15,597 nt of DNA from Symbiodinium natans (lineage: Eukaryota; Sar; Dinophyceae; Suessiales; Symbiodiniaceae). The notes under the pieces are model-generated. The model searched no databases and had not been told where the DNA came from. It saw only the letters and a program-made list of their open reading frames with translations. The stretch is from assembly GCA_905221605.1 (NCBI GenBank), contig CAJNDS010002110.1, forward strand, positions 655,001 through 670,597, read 5' to 3'. The translations under genes were made by a program, and so were the position numbers. Positions 8,538 to 15,385 of this stretch are shown here, in pieces. How positions within the stretch are numbered: the stretch's first letter is position 1; the number at the start of each line of letters is the position of its first letter.

Positions 8538-11500
8538 CTACTGCAGAGCGAGCATTGACGCTGAGATCTCTCTGGATACTAGTTGAAAGGTGAAAATCTT
8601 ACTATATTCTCTGAAGACTAAGTGATGAAGCTGCATAAGCTCAGAAGTGAAAGCCTCGAATATCCACTGCTCAAGAAAGAACTCGACATTGATGCCCGCA
8701 AACTCGAACTGTAGATACTGTAACCACAAGTGAAGGACATGCTGGACCTCACCAACACGAGTAAAACTCTGCATCCCCTCAACTTCATTCAACCATCCAA
8801 CCGTCACCTGAAAAGATCCCGTCTCAGCATCAGTCAGAACGTGCAGGGACGCTCCTAAGCGCCACTCGGTCTGTACTCGCAGCGCATCTCTCCAGTGCCG
8901 CAAATCACAACTGTGCACGATCGGGTGTTGCGGCTGGCATCCTAGCACCACACCAGTATGCATATTGAACCAGGCCTCTTTGTTGCTAGCTCGATGTTGT
9001 AGTTCATCAAAGTTCGATGGTACCCCCGTACTGTGTTGAAGTTGCTGTCTACCCCAGGAGAGAATATGTGACCACGGGCTCGGGACTGCAGCCTTGACCG
9101 AGTTCAGAGCCACGATTGCCTTACGGGTAATGTGCGACTGTGGTTGCCTTAGAGTGTGGCCAAGATACAACCACCTGCGCTTCAGCCAGATGCAACACCA
9201 GTCATGCTGGGGACACTGTGCCAGAACCAGCAGGGCGACTCGACGTCGGAGCCGGTGCAAGTGCATAGCGGCGTTGTGGTTGCACGAGCTGGGTATGTAG
9301 AGCCCAAGCATGAGTACGAAGATCGTGATTTGTAAAGTCCTAATGGCATTGAGGTATTGCTGGAGGGGTTCAAGCAACGGACTTAGCCAAAACCAAACAC
9401 CACCCACATAGCAGTTGAGAAGACGCAGTACTCCTTTAGGATTAGTCCAGCAGCCCTTGCGAATCGCCCTTTGCAGTTTCTCATACGCCATATGCGCTGC
9501 ACCATGTATCGGCTGAAGCATGGCCTCCGTCGAATCTTTGTGAACATCCGCATCAAAGTGCATCAGGGGCTTCTTTAGGTACTTGACACTGCGTTCCCAG
9601 GCTAGTTGTGGCACCACCGAACCCTCCCGAAAATTGTACGACTTGCCCAAACGAAGAACATTGGGATGCGACATAACGACAGTTTTTCGCAGATTTAATC
9701 GAAGCCCAAGATCATGTAGCACAGAGCACAAGTCGGCAAAGCATCGGTCGCACTGCTCCCAACTGACGAAGTTAAACATCATATCGTCTACATAAGCCCA
9801 GCCGTACGAGTCATGCCAGCAGGGTTCCTTCCGATGCGCCCACGTCTCATCCAGCTGACTGACCGCAAGGCCCAAGACGTAACTAAACAGCAACGCTGAA
9901 TGTGAACCACCCTGTTGCACTCCTGTCGACTGGCCTTGCGACCAACTCTCTCCCCTCCAAACAAAGTGCAGATTGGGCCCCATGACTAACTGCAAAAGTC
10001 GATGCGCTTCGGCACCCAGGGTATCAGGACTGAAGGCAGCTACAAAGGCCGCGACCTTAGACTGGGATACAGAGTCGAACGCCGCTTGCACGTCGCAGCT
10101 GATCCAAACCCCGTATGTGTGTTCCCGACTCTCTTTCGCGACCCTTGAGTGTGCACATAGCAAAGCGTCCGCAACCTGCGAGCCGGCAAGGCCCCCGAGC
10201 TGCAACCCAGGTTTCGGCCAGTGCTGTTGCAAGCGGGAGATCAAAAGCCATGCGAAGACCTTATGAAGCACTTCGAGCAAATTGATCGGCCGAAGATCCT
10301 TGCATTCAAGTATGTAGTGAGCCTTCGGGATGAGGCAGACATATGCCTGAAGTAGATCGGGCGGAAGATCTTGGGACGTCAACAGGTTATTGAGGTGACA
10401 TAAAAGCATGGCTTGACCATCCTCGTTGCGCCAAACTGCAAGCAAAAACTCATTGCTGATACCAGACATACCTGAAACCTTGCCTCGCTTCAGGCGGTCC
10501 AGAGCTGGCTGCACTTCAGCTGCGGTGAAAGGTTCTGGCGGGCACTGAGCTTCACGTTCGAGAAGAGTTTGCAAGGATCCCTTCAACGACTCCCTTTCAA
10601 GCGGAGTGGGCTCATTCCCAAACAGTCTTGAGTAGTGCTGTTTTACTTTGTCGATGGACGCCTGTTCGCCACCGCTCTTCGCAACAAAGTCCTCAGTGTT
10701 AGGGGGCATCTGAGAACCACGATGCTTGAGGTACCTTATAGCCGAAGGATCTCCTTGCTCACTCTTGTCGTAGAGGTCTTGCATCCACCTACGCCTGGCT
10801 TCATGCCTAGCAGCAATGATGACCCTGGTAACCCGAGCCCTCTCCAAAGGATCACTGGCCAATCGTCTTTCTTGACATAACTGTTTAATACCAGGAGGAT
10901 CCCTGTACTTGAGGCTGGGGCTTGCAAAGGAGTGTTGGTTTGAGAGTCTCGACAGAGTCTCCCATTGCTGCACCAAGGTCTGCTCAGCAAAGGTGGCCGA
11001 TGCTCCCTGAAGCTCAGCATGCAAAGGCTCGTGCGCTACACTGTGTCTGCGGCACTTAAAACGCCGATATCGCTTCCGCTTCCTCCTGATGGGGTGAGTT
11101 GGATCTTTGAGAGCAAGCTCCAAGCAAACACAGTCATGATCACTACCAAGAGCTAGGTGCGAATGTTTGATAGTAGCAACCTGAACTGAGGCCGCTTGGG
11201 GTACGAGGATGTCATTCATGGATCTGTTCACCATGAAGAAGTCCAATTCTGCCTCTGAGCACCTCCCAAAACGCGTCGGCTGAAAGCTCTGAAGGATGCG
11301 ACCGGACACAGTCGAGGAAAGTTGGATGCCACGAATACTTGAGGTCTCAGCATTGAAGTCACCCATGATTACACAAGGGATATTTTGACTGTCCATGCGT
11401 CTCTGTAGTTCTTGTATCTCCCTAAGGGAGGCCTGAAAAACTTCGTCTGAATTATCGCAATGGGGTAGGTGGCAACCAACCAAGCTCAAACGTCTCATCG

Positions 11501-11867
11501 AGCCCACGCAAACGATATCCACACCCAAAAGTCTATCTCCCTTCCAGCAGCCACTGATGTGATCAACACAGTCTTTGCTAACAAGGATCACTTGACTCAG
11601 GTGTGAAGAAAGCTCACTGCACGAAAAGACGTGATAGTCATGGATATCGTTGCACTCATGCATCGTGATCTGTGCAATGCCATCACCATAGTTCTGTACA
11701 ACTGGAAGCGCGGAGACACCACCCACCTCTTGCAAGGTAATCATGTCAAGGCACTCCCCTGACTCCTCCATCCAGGCCAGGAAGCTTTCGAGGTTTTTCC
11801 CTTGTATGTTCCAGCAAGCAAACTTTATGAATTCAGGTTTTCCATAGCCAGGATCGAGGTTTCGGGT
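8538..11867 (-). CDS. Element C ORF2: apurinic-like endonuclease plus reverse transcriptase
   Basis: The frame is open from the codon after TGA 11868 to TAG 8538. The first ATG is at 11771 (1077 residues), but it lies inside the endonuclease: the catalytic Asn of FACWNIQGKN is upstream, near 11810. Numbering from that ATG, the endonuclease has LQEV (Glu15), MGDFNAE (Asp137, Asn139), ELDFF and LGSDHD (Asp211, His212). RT follows with KVSGMSGISNEF (431-442), LRPINLLEVLHK (493-504), motif A CDVQAAFDSV (Asp560, Asp566), motif B GVQQGGSHS (617-625), motif C YVDD (660-663), motif D LRLNLRKT and motif E VKYLKKPL. About 350 C-terminal residues follow without RNase H. It would nick DNA and reverse-transcribe at the nick. 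All catalytic residues are present. Confidence 0.92.
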   Translation of the reverse strand, partial: TRNLDPGYGKPEFIKFACWNIQGKNLESFLAWMEESGECLDMITLQEVGGVSALPVVQNYGDGIAQITMHECNDIHDYHVFSCSELSSHLSQVILVSKDCVDHISGCWKGDRLLGVDIVCVGSMRRLSLVGCHLPHCDNSDEVFQASLREIQELQRRMDSQNIPCVIMGDFNAETSSIRGIQLSSTVSGRILQSFQPTRFGRCSEAELDFFMVNRSMNDILVPQAASVQVATIKHSHLALGSDHDCVCLELALKDPTHPIRRKRKRYRRFKCRRHSVAHEPLHAELQGASATFAEQTLVQQWETLSRLSNQHSFASPSLKYRDPPGIKQLCQERRLASDPLERARVTRVIIAARHEARRRWMQDLYDKSEQGDPSAIRYLKHRGSQMPPNTEDFVAKSGGEQASIDKVKQHYSRLFGNEPTPLERESLKGSLQTLLEREAQCPPEPFTAAEVQPALDRLKRGKVSGMSGISNEFLLAVWRNEDGQAMLLCHLNNLLTSQDLPPDLLQAYVCLIPKAHYILECKDLRPINLLEVLHKVFAWLLISRLQQHWPKPGLQLGGLAGSQVADALLCAHSRVAKESREHTYGVWISCDVQAAFDSVSQSKVAAFVAAFSPDTLGAEAHRLLQLVMGPNLHFVWRGESWSQGQSTGVQQGGSHSALLFSYVLGLAVSQLDETWAHRKEPCWHDSYGWAYVDDMMFNFVSWEQCDRCFADLCSVLHDLGLRLNLRKTVVMSHPNVLRLGKSYNFREGSVVPQLAWERSVKYLKKPLMHFDADVHKDSTEAMLQPIHGAAHMAYEKLQRAIRKGCWTNPKGVLRLLNCYVGGVWFWLSPLLEPLQQYLNAIRTLQITIFVLMLGLYIPSSCNHNAAMHLHRLRRRVALLVLAQCPQHDWCCIWLKRRWLYLGHTLRQPQSHITRKAIVALNSVKAAVPSPWSHILSWGRQQLQHSTGVPSNFDELQHRASNKEAWFNMHTGVVLGCQPQHPIVHSCDLRHWRDALRVQTEWRLGASLHVLTDAETGSFQVTVGWLNEVEGMQSFTRVGEVQHVLHLWLQYLQFEFAGINVEFFLEQWIFEAFTSELMQLHHLVFREYSKIFTFQLVSREISASMLALQ

Positions 11868-13037
11868 TCAGGGAATGGCACGAATTGCGGTCTCGACTTC
11901 ACCCACCGACTTAGCACACTTGGAGGCCAGCAGTGTCGCATTGAAGAAGAACTGAGATTGCTCCCTGTATGCGTCCACGAACTGCTTCGGCATCACTCTG
12001 TCACCCGTATTGGCTAGTAGCTGGTTCTGGGTGCCCGCTGCGACTCTCTCCTTTCCCCAACAAAGGAGCTGGCGGCCCCAGTCAACTTCAAGCTGAGAGT
12101 CTGGAGCATCGCAACTCAGCCCACTCACCGCCTCCACAACTTCCCTTGCCATTCTAGTGCTTCTATTCTTTGTCCGAAGAGATTTAGAGCGATGAGGTGA
12201 AAAGTAAAGAAAATCTCCAGTGCTGGTCCTAGTCTTGTTGCTGTAAGACTGCTGAATGGCATAGAAGCGATCTCGGGACAGGTCATAGGGGAGCGAGGAC
12301 AAGATGATGTTGGCAGTCTTGGAGCGCTTCCCAAACACATACGTCTTTGTGATTTGGGACTGATACTGCTGATCCCAAAGCGCAAGTGCCTCCGAAAGGT
12401 CTCTCTCGATTTCTCCTCGCGGTGTGTCTGTCGCCCAGCCACCGGCCAAGACGCGATTGAAATCTGTGTCTTGACCAGCGCTGGGAGAGCCACCACCACC
12501 GCTGCCCTTGCCAGACTCGCCTCCCGAGCCCGGGCGGGACAGGTACTTGCTCCATGGGTCAGCTGAAGACGTGGGAAGATGCGGTCCTGAGGCTCCCTGA
12601 AAGGTCGGGGTAGTCAAGGGTCTCTGCCAAGGATCTGATGGGGGAGGTACTGCTCTGAAGTCAGACCCTGACGGAAACTTCGACTGGTTGCTAAGCTTGG
12701 TCTCCATGTCATCCAACCGTTTGTTGATTGCAGCCATGTCAGACTTTCGCTCGCTCGATTCCAGGGCCAGTTCATCATGTAGCATGTTAACCCTCTCATT
12801 GAAGCTGCCAAGATGACCAGAGAGCTGGGTAGAGATGACTGTAGCCATCTCACTTGTCAGTGACAGCTTGAGACCCTGAACCCAAGCCGGTTCCGAACCC
12901 CCCTCACCTTCAGTTAGGGCAAGATCACGACCACGCTTTCTGCAAGGCCCCTCCAAGTCCACATCCGAGCCTCCGAGTTCCAGCCCTTCGTCAGCGTTCT
13001 CGGGGGGGTGAAGACCCTGCATGGCGGCTTCCTCCAT
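11868..13037 (-). CDS. Element C ORF1: coiled-coil RNA-binding protein
   Basis: The 389-residue frame starts with ATG at 13037, 72 nt inside the element's 5' end, and stops at TGA 11868. After an acidic N-terminus with a basic patch (RKRGRD), residues about 62-117 form heptad-like helix (FNERVNMLHDELALESSERK), likely a coiled coil for oligomerisation. A Pro/Ser region and a Gly/Ser linker (about 167-188) lead to an RRM-like fold from about 190: FNRVLAGGWATDTPRGEIER as a first strand and helix, then TYVFGKRSKTANIILS. Coiled coil followed by RRM resembles the layout of LINE-1 ORF1p, an RNA chaperone coating element RNA, though homology is inferred. ORF2 follows in the same frame directly across the stop. 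Confidence 0.8.
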   Translation of the reverse strand: MEEAAMQGLHPPENADEGLELGGSDVDLEGPCRKRGRDLALTEGEGGSEPAWVQGLKLSLTSEMATVISTQLSGHLGSFNERVNMLHDELALESSERKSDMAAINKRLDDMETKLSNQSKFPSGSDFRAVPPPSDPWQRPLTTPTFQGASGPHLPTSSADPWSKYLSRPGSGGESGKGSGGGGSPSAGQDTDFNRVLAGGWATDTPRGEIERDLSEALALWDQQYQSQITKTYVFGKRSKTANIILSSLPYDLSRDRFYAIQQSYSNKTRTSTGDFLYFSPHRSKSLRTKNRSTRMAREVVEAVSGLSCDAPDSQLEVDWGRQLLCWGKERVAAGTQNQLLANTGDRVMPKQFVDAYREQSQFFFNATLLASKCAKSVGEVETAIRAIP

Positions 13038-13091
13038 GAGCCCTCAAGACCTAAAGGCAAACCTCAACCCTTCAGGGGCCAGAGCCGAAAC

Positions 13092-13109
13092 CTTGAGCCG
13101 TAGCCATTT
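13092..13109 (-). other. Rearranged dinoflagellate spliced-leader relic at the 5' end of element C
   Basis: On the element's sense strand the first 18 bases are AAATGGCTACGGCTCAAG. The first 12 are the exact reverse complement of the 5' part of the conserved dinoflagellate spliced leader (CCGTAGCCATTT), and the last 8 (GGCTCAAG) are its exact 3' end in direct orientation, sharing GG at the join. The block abuts the target-site duplication at 13110. This is what a trans-spliced RNA would leave if the terminal leader bases were inverted during integration. The leader sequence is from general knowledge. The inversion is inference. Confidence 0.55.
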
Positions 13110-13123
13110 ACATTAAAACCCCT
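13110..13123. repeat. Target-site duplication, copy at the 5' end of element C
   Basis: Exact 14-base partner of 8476-8489. It runs directly into the telomere-like tract, so the target was the margin of a CCCTAAA array. Confidence 0.75.
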
Positions 13124-13219
13124 AAATCCTAAACCCTAAACCCTAAACCCTAACCCTTGAACCCTAAACCCTAAACCCTAAACCCTAAACCCTAAACCCT
13201 AAACCCTAAACCCTAAACT
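13121..13219 (-). repeat. Interstitial telomere-like tract (CCCTAAA)n
   Basis: About a dozen CCCTAAA units on the plus strand (TTTAGGG on the minus), with a few variants such as CCCTTGAA near 13155. It is the longest telomere-like tract here and starts at the 5' flank of element C. Confidence 0.92.
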
Positions 13220-13229
13220 CAAGTTCACG

Positions 13230-13253
13230 CCCCAACCCCCCACCCCCCACCCA
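13230..13253 (-). other. Potential G-quadruplex (C-rich on plus strand)
   Basis: The plus strand has four C-runs of 4, 6, 6 and 3 separated by one or two bases. The minus strand therefore meets the G3+N1-7 quadruplex rule. It lies about 120 bp upstream of the 5' end of element C. Confidence 0.6.
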
Positions 13254-13336
13254 CCGCGCAGGCAAAGAAAAATCGTTGCACCTGGCCCGTAACCTTTCCC
13301 TTACACCACTACAACCCAACAAAGCACTAAACCCTA

Positions 13337-13354
13337 ACACACACACACACACAC
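13337..13354. repeat. (AC)9 microsatellite
   Basis: Nine uninterrupted AC units flanked by telomere-like fragments. Confidence 0.9.
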
Positions 13355-13386
13355 TAAAACCCTGAACCTTAAACCCTGAGCATTGA

Positions 13387-13469
13387 GATGTTCCCCCTTA
13401 TGCTTACAGTCCTTAAAGGGGATTCTGCAAGGGGGGTCCCTATTAAGGACTGTTAGACGGGTGAACATC
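13387..13469. repeat. Imperfect 83-bp inverted repeat (hairpin)
   Basis: An inner perfect stem ACAGTCCTTAA (13406-13416) pairs with TTAAGGACTGT (13443-13453). An outer stem GATGTTC (13387-13393) pairs with GAACATC (13463-13469). The loop can pair further (AGGGG-type with TCCCT). No coding or RNA family is recognised. It may be a small foldback element. Confidence 0.65.
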
Positions 13470-13600
13470 CCAACCTAAGCACTAAACCAGGGGCTGGGCA
13501 GTTCTGGGGGAAAAGAAGTCGAGGTAGAACCTGGTATCAAAAAGCCTGTAAGATGGGACCCTACAGCCTGAAACAACCCTGAACTGCAAAATCCTTAAAC

Positions 13601-13646
13601 GGGTTTAGGGTTTAGGGTTTGGGGTTTGGGGTTTGGGGTTTTAGGG
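13601..13646 (+). repeat. Degenerate telomere-like and TTTGGGG tract
   Basis: GGGTTTA units shift into GGGGTTT units and then TTTTAGGG. The G-runs also satisfy a quadruplex pattern on the plus strand. Confidence 0.85.
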
Positions 13647-13713
13647 TGCCCTAAACTCTTAAGCCCGGAACCAAAACGCTGAAAGCCGAGCAAAAAAAAG
13701 AAGCGGAACAATT

Positions 13714-13740
13714 ACCCTAAACCCTGCACCCTAAACCCTG
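13714..13740 (-). repeat. Short telomere-like fragment (CCCTAAA)n
   Basis: Three CCCTAAA/CCCTGCA-type units, imperfect. Confidence 0.7.
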
Positions 13741-13831
13741 AAAAAAGGCGCCTCTGCGGGCGTGAGATTTTTCAGGCCGCAGCCCAGCAATTTCTCGGAA
13801 TCCTCATTTTTGGCTGTCTGGTGCTTCGGGA

Positions 13832-14045
13832 CCCTTCAACCCTTCAACCCTTCAACCCTTCAACCCTTCAACCCTTCAACCCTTCAACCCTTCAACCCTT
13901 CAACCCTTCAACCCTTCAACCCTTCAACCCTTCAACCCTTCAACCCTTCAACCCTTCAACCCTTCAACCCTTCAACCCTTCAACCCTTCAACCCTTCAAC
14001 CCTTCAACCCTTCAACCCTTCAACCCTTCAACCCTTCAACCCTTC
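13832..14045. repeat. Satellite (CCCTTCAA), 26 perfect copies plus a partial
   Basis: The 8-bp unit repeats without a single mismatch from 13832 to 14039, followed by CCCTTC. It differs from the telomere unit CCCTAAA by replacement of AAA with TCAA. Because eight is not a multiple of three and the unit has no stop in any plus frame, it creates open frames of a repeated PFNPSTLQ peptide. Those frames are not genes. Confidence 0.97.
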
Positions 14046-14050
14046 CCCCA

Positions 14051-14070
14051 ACCCCTAAACCCTAAACCCC
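14051..14070 (-). repeat. Short telomere-like fragment
   Basis: Two to three CCCTAAA units directly after the CCCTTCAA satellite, joined by a C-rich base run. Confidence 0.7.
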
Positions 14071-14187
14071 ATCAGGGCGAGTTGTGAATTTTCTGGCGGG
14101 GGTCGTGAAACATAGCCACTACCCCTAACAAGGCAAGGCTGGCACAATGCTGCGCCCCATTCCTCTTTACCCTCTTCTTGCTGCTTG

Positions 14188-14240
14188 CCCTAAACCCTAA
14201 ACCCTAAACCCTAAACCCCCGAACCCTAAGCCTAAACCCG
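14188..14240 (-). repeat. Telomere-like tract (CCCTAAA)n
   Basis: Four clean units, then degenerate ones (CCCGAACCCTAAGCCTAAACCC). Confidence 0.85.
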
Positions 14241-14359
14241 AATCCTTTCCGAAGCTCTGTTGGGTTCAAGGCATTTTGTTGCCATCCGCCTAGCTGACCG
14301 TGTGGTGCAGGGTTTGGGTTTTTTGGGGGCTCTCTGGGCTCAATGACCACAGGGGAAAA

Positions 14360-14384
14360 GGGTTTAGGGTTTAGGGTTTAGGGT
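14360..14384 (+). repeat. Telomere-like tract (GGGTTTA)n
   Basis: Three to four units in the orientation opposite to the tracts at 14188 and 14511. Confidence 0.85.
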
Positions 14385-14510
14385 GTTCTTCCTGCTAAAT
14401 AAGGAAACCCAAGAAGTTTGAAGTTCAAGGGAGCGGGGGGGGGATTGGTGAAGTTCGGGGTCTTCGAGCTCAGAGGCTTCGAGTCTAGGGTTGGTTGGCT
14501 TGAGGGTCTC

Positions 14511-14592
14511 AACCCTAAACCCTCACAAACCCCAAACCCCTAACCCCTAAACCGTAAACCCTAAACCCTAAACCCTAAACCCTAAACCCTTC
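14511..14592 (-). repeat. Telomere-like tract (CCCTAAA)n, partly degenerate
   Basis: Begins with variants (CCCTCACAAACCCC and AACCCCTAACCCC) and ends in five clean units before CCCTTCAA appears once. Confidence 0.88.
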
Positions 14593-14719
14593 AATTTCGC
14601 CACAAGCATCCCCATGGAAGGTGTGCGTGAGGTCGCCGGAGTGCTCGGTTCCATCGGCGGATCGAAGGCTGCTCATGAAGTCCACCGTATTCGTGGACTT
14701 GACAGACTTCCTGGGTATA

Positions 14720-14790
14720 GGGGCTTTAGGGTTTTAGGGGTTTGGGGTTTTAGGGTTTTAGGGATTAGGGGCGTAGGGGTTTGGGGGTTT
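14720..14790 (+). repeat. Degenerate G-rich telomere-like tract
   Basis: GGGTTTTA, GGGGTTT and GGGATTA variants form many G3-G5 runs, giving quadruplex potential. The plus-strand open frame 14614-14859 over it is Gly/Val-rich only because of the repeat and is not a gene. Confidence 0.75.
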
Positions 14791-14973
14791 ACTTGGAGGT
14801 TCATAGGTAATTGTAAGTTGGGCTATAATTGGGGGAACTATGGTTATAACCTTGCTTAGGGTACTGAAAACCCTACTTCTAAGTCCCAATGAACCTTCAA
14901 GTAGGTGTAGGGCTTAGGCCTTCACAAGGCTGAAAAGGCTTGCAGGGTCCAGGGGAGCCCAAGCCAGAAAGCA

Positions 14974-15009
14974 CCTAAACGCTAAACCCTAAACCCTAAA
15001 CCCTAAACT
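14974..15009 (-). repeat. Telomere-like tract (CCCTAAA)n
   Basis: About four units, followed by an AT-rich 20 bp (ATCATATAATAATTTAT) leading into the foldback cluster. Confidence 0.88.
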
Positions 15010-15032
15010 CTCTCTATCATATAATAATTTAT

Positions 15033-15219
15033 ACCTTAATGGGGAACGTGGCCATTGGCAAAAAAACCGTGGCCATTGGCAAAAAAACCGTGGCCATTGG
15101 CAAAAAAGCCGTGGCCATTGGCAAAAAAGCCGTGGCCATTGGCAAATTCGCCAATGGCCACGGGAAAGTTGCCAATGGCCACGGCTTTTTTGCCGATGGC
15201 CACCAATGTCATTAAGGTT
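15033..15219. repeat. Foldback module 1 built of 21-bp units
   Basis: It starts ACCTTAATGGGG and ends CATTAAGGTT, short inverted ends. Inside, four 21-bp units (15048-15131) read GTGGCCATTGGCAAAAAARCC. They are followed by the same unit in inverted orientation from about 15144 (GCCAATGGCCAC). The first two units have ACC instead of GCC. Confidence 0.85.
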
Positions 15220-15230
15220 GGTCGCCAAAA

Positions 15231-15247
15231 TGGGTTTTTCAAACCCA
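15231..15247. repeat. Small perfect hairpin between foldback modules
   Basis: TGGGTTT, loop TTC, AAACCCA, with one more A-T pair possible outside. No following T-run that would mark a terminator is present. Confidence 0.6.
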
Positions 15248-15264
15248 ATTCGCACAAAATGCCC

Positions 15265-15385
15265 CCCAACCTTAATGGGGAACGTGGCCATTGGCAAAAA
15301 AGCCGTGGCCATTGGCAACTTTTCGGGCTTTTTGCCAATGGCCACGGCTTTTTTGCCAATGGCCACGTTCCCCATTAAGGTTGGG
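15265..15385. repeat. Foldback module 2: perfect 54-bp inverted repeat
   Basis: Arms 15265-15318 and 15332-15385 are exact reverse complements around a 13-base loop. Each arm starts CCCAACCTTAATGGGGAACG and contains two GTGGCCATTGGC units. Such a sequence can extrude a cruciform or give a long RNA hairpin. Confidence 0.95.

Larger units (their letters stand above)
8490..13109 (-). mobile_element. Element C: near-intact LINE with ORF1 and ORF2
   Basis: This 4620-bp element reads on the minus strand and is bounded by a 14-bp exact direct repeat. It has a 72-nt 5' UTR (13038-13109), ORF1 (coiled coil and RRM-like), a single TGA, ORF2 (endonuclease and RT) and a 48-nt 3' UTR (8490-8537) ending TTGTAAA with no real poly(A) tail. 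No frameshift is present, so it is much better preserved than A or B and is probably a recent insertion. The extreme 5' end carries spliced-leader-like sequence. The insertion sits at the edge of a CCCTAAA tract. It has no RNase H, which separates it from element A. Confidence 0.85.
14071..14720. other. Non-coding stretch with scattered telomere-like blocks
   Basis: Beyond the repeat blocks listed separately (14188-14240, 14360-14384, 14511-14592), this interval holds unique sequence with mono-G runs (such as near 14432) and no open frame with a recognisable domain. Confidence 0.5.

Noticed and set aside
13803-13816. CATTTTTGGCT resembling part of the spliced leader
   Set aside because: It has an extra T, lacks the CAAG end and has no adjoining gene or element boundary. 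It is likely a chance match.
13762-14087. Long plus-strand open frames encoding repeated PFNPSTLQ
   Set aside because: They exist only because the 8-bp satellite has no stop codon in any plus frame. All frames give the same peptide and no start context or domain is present.
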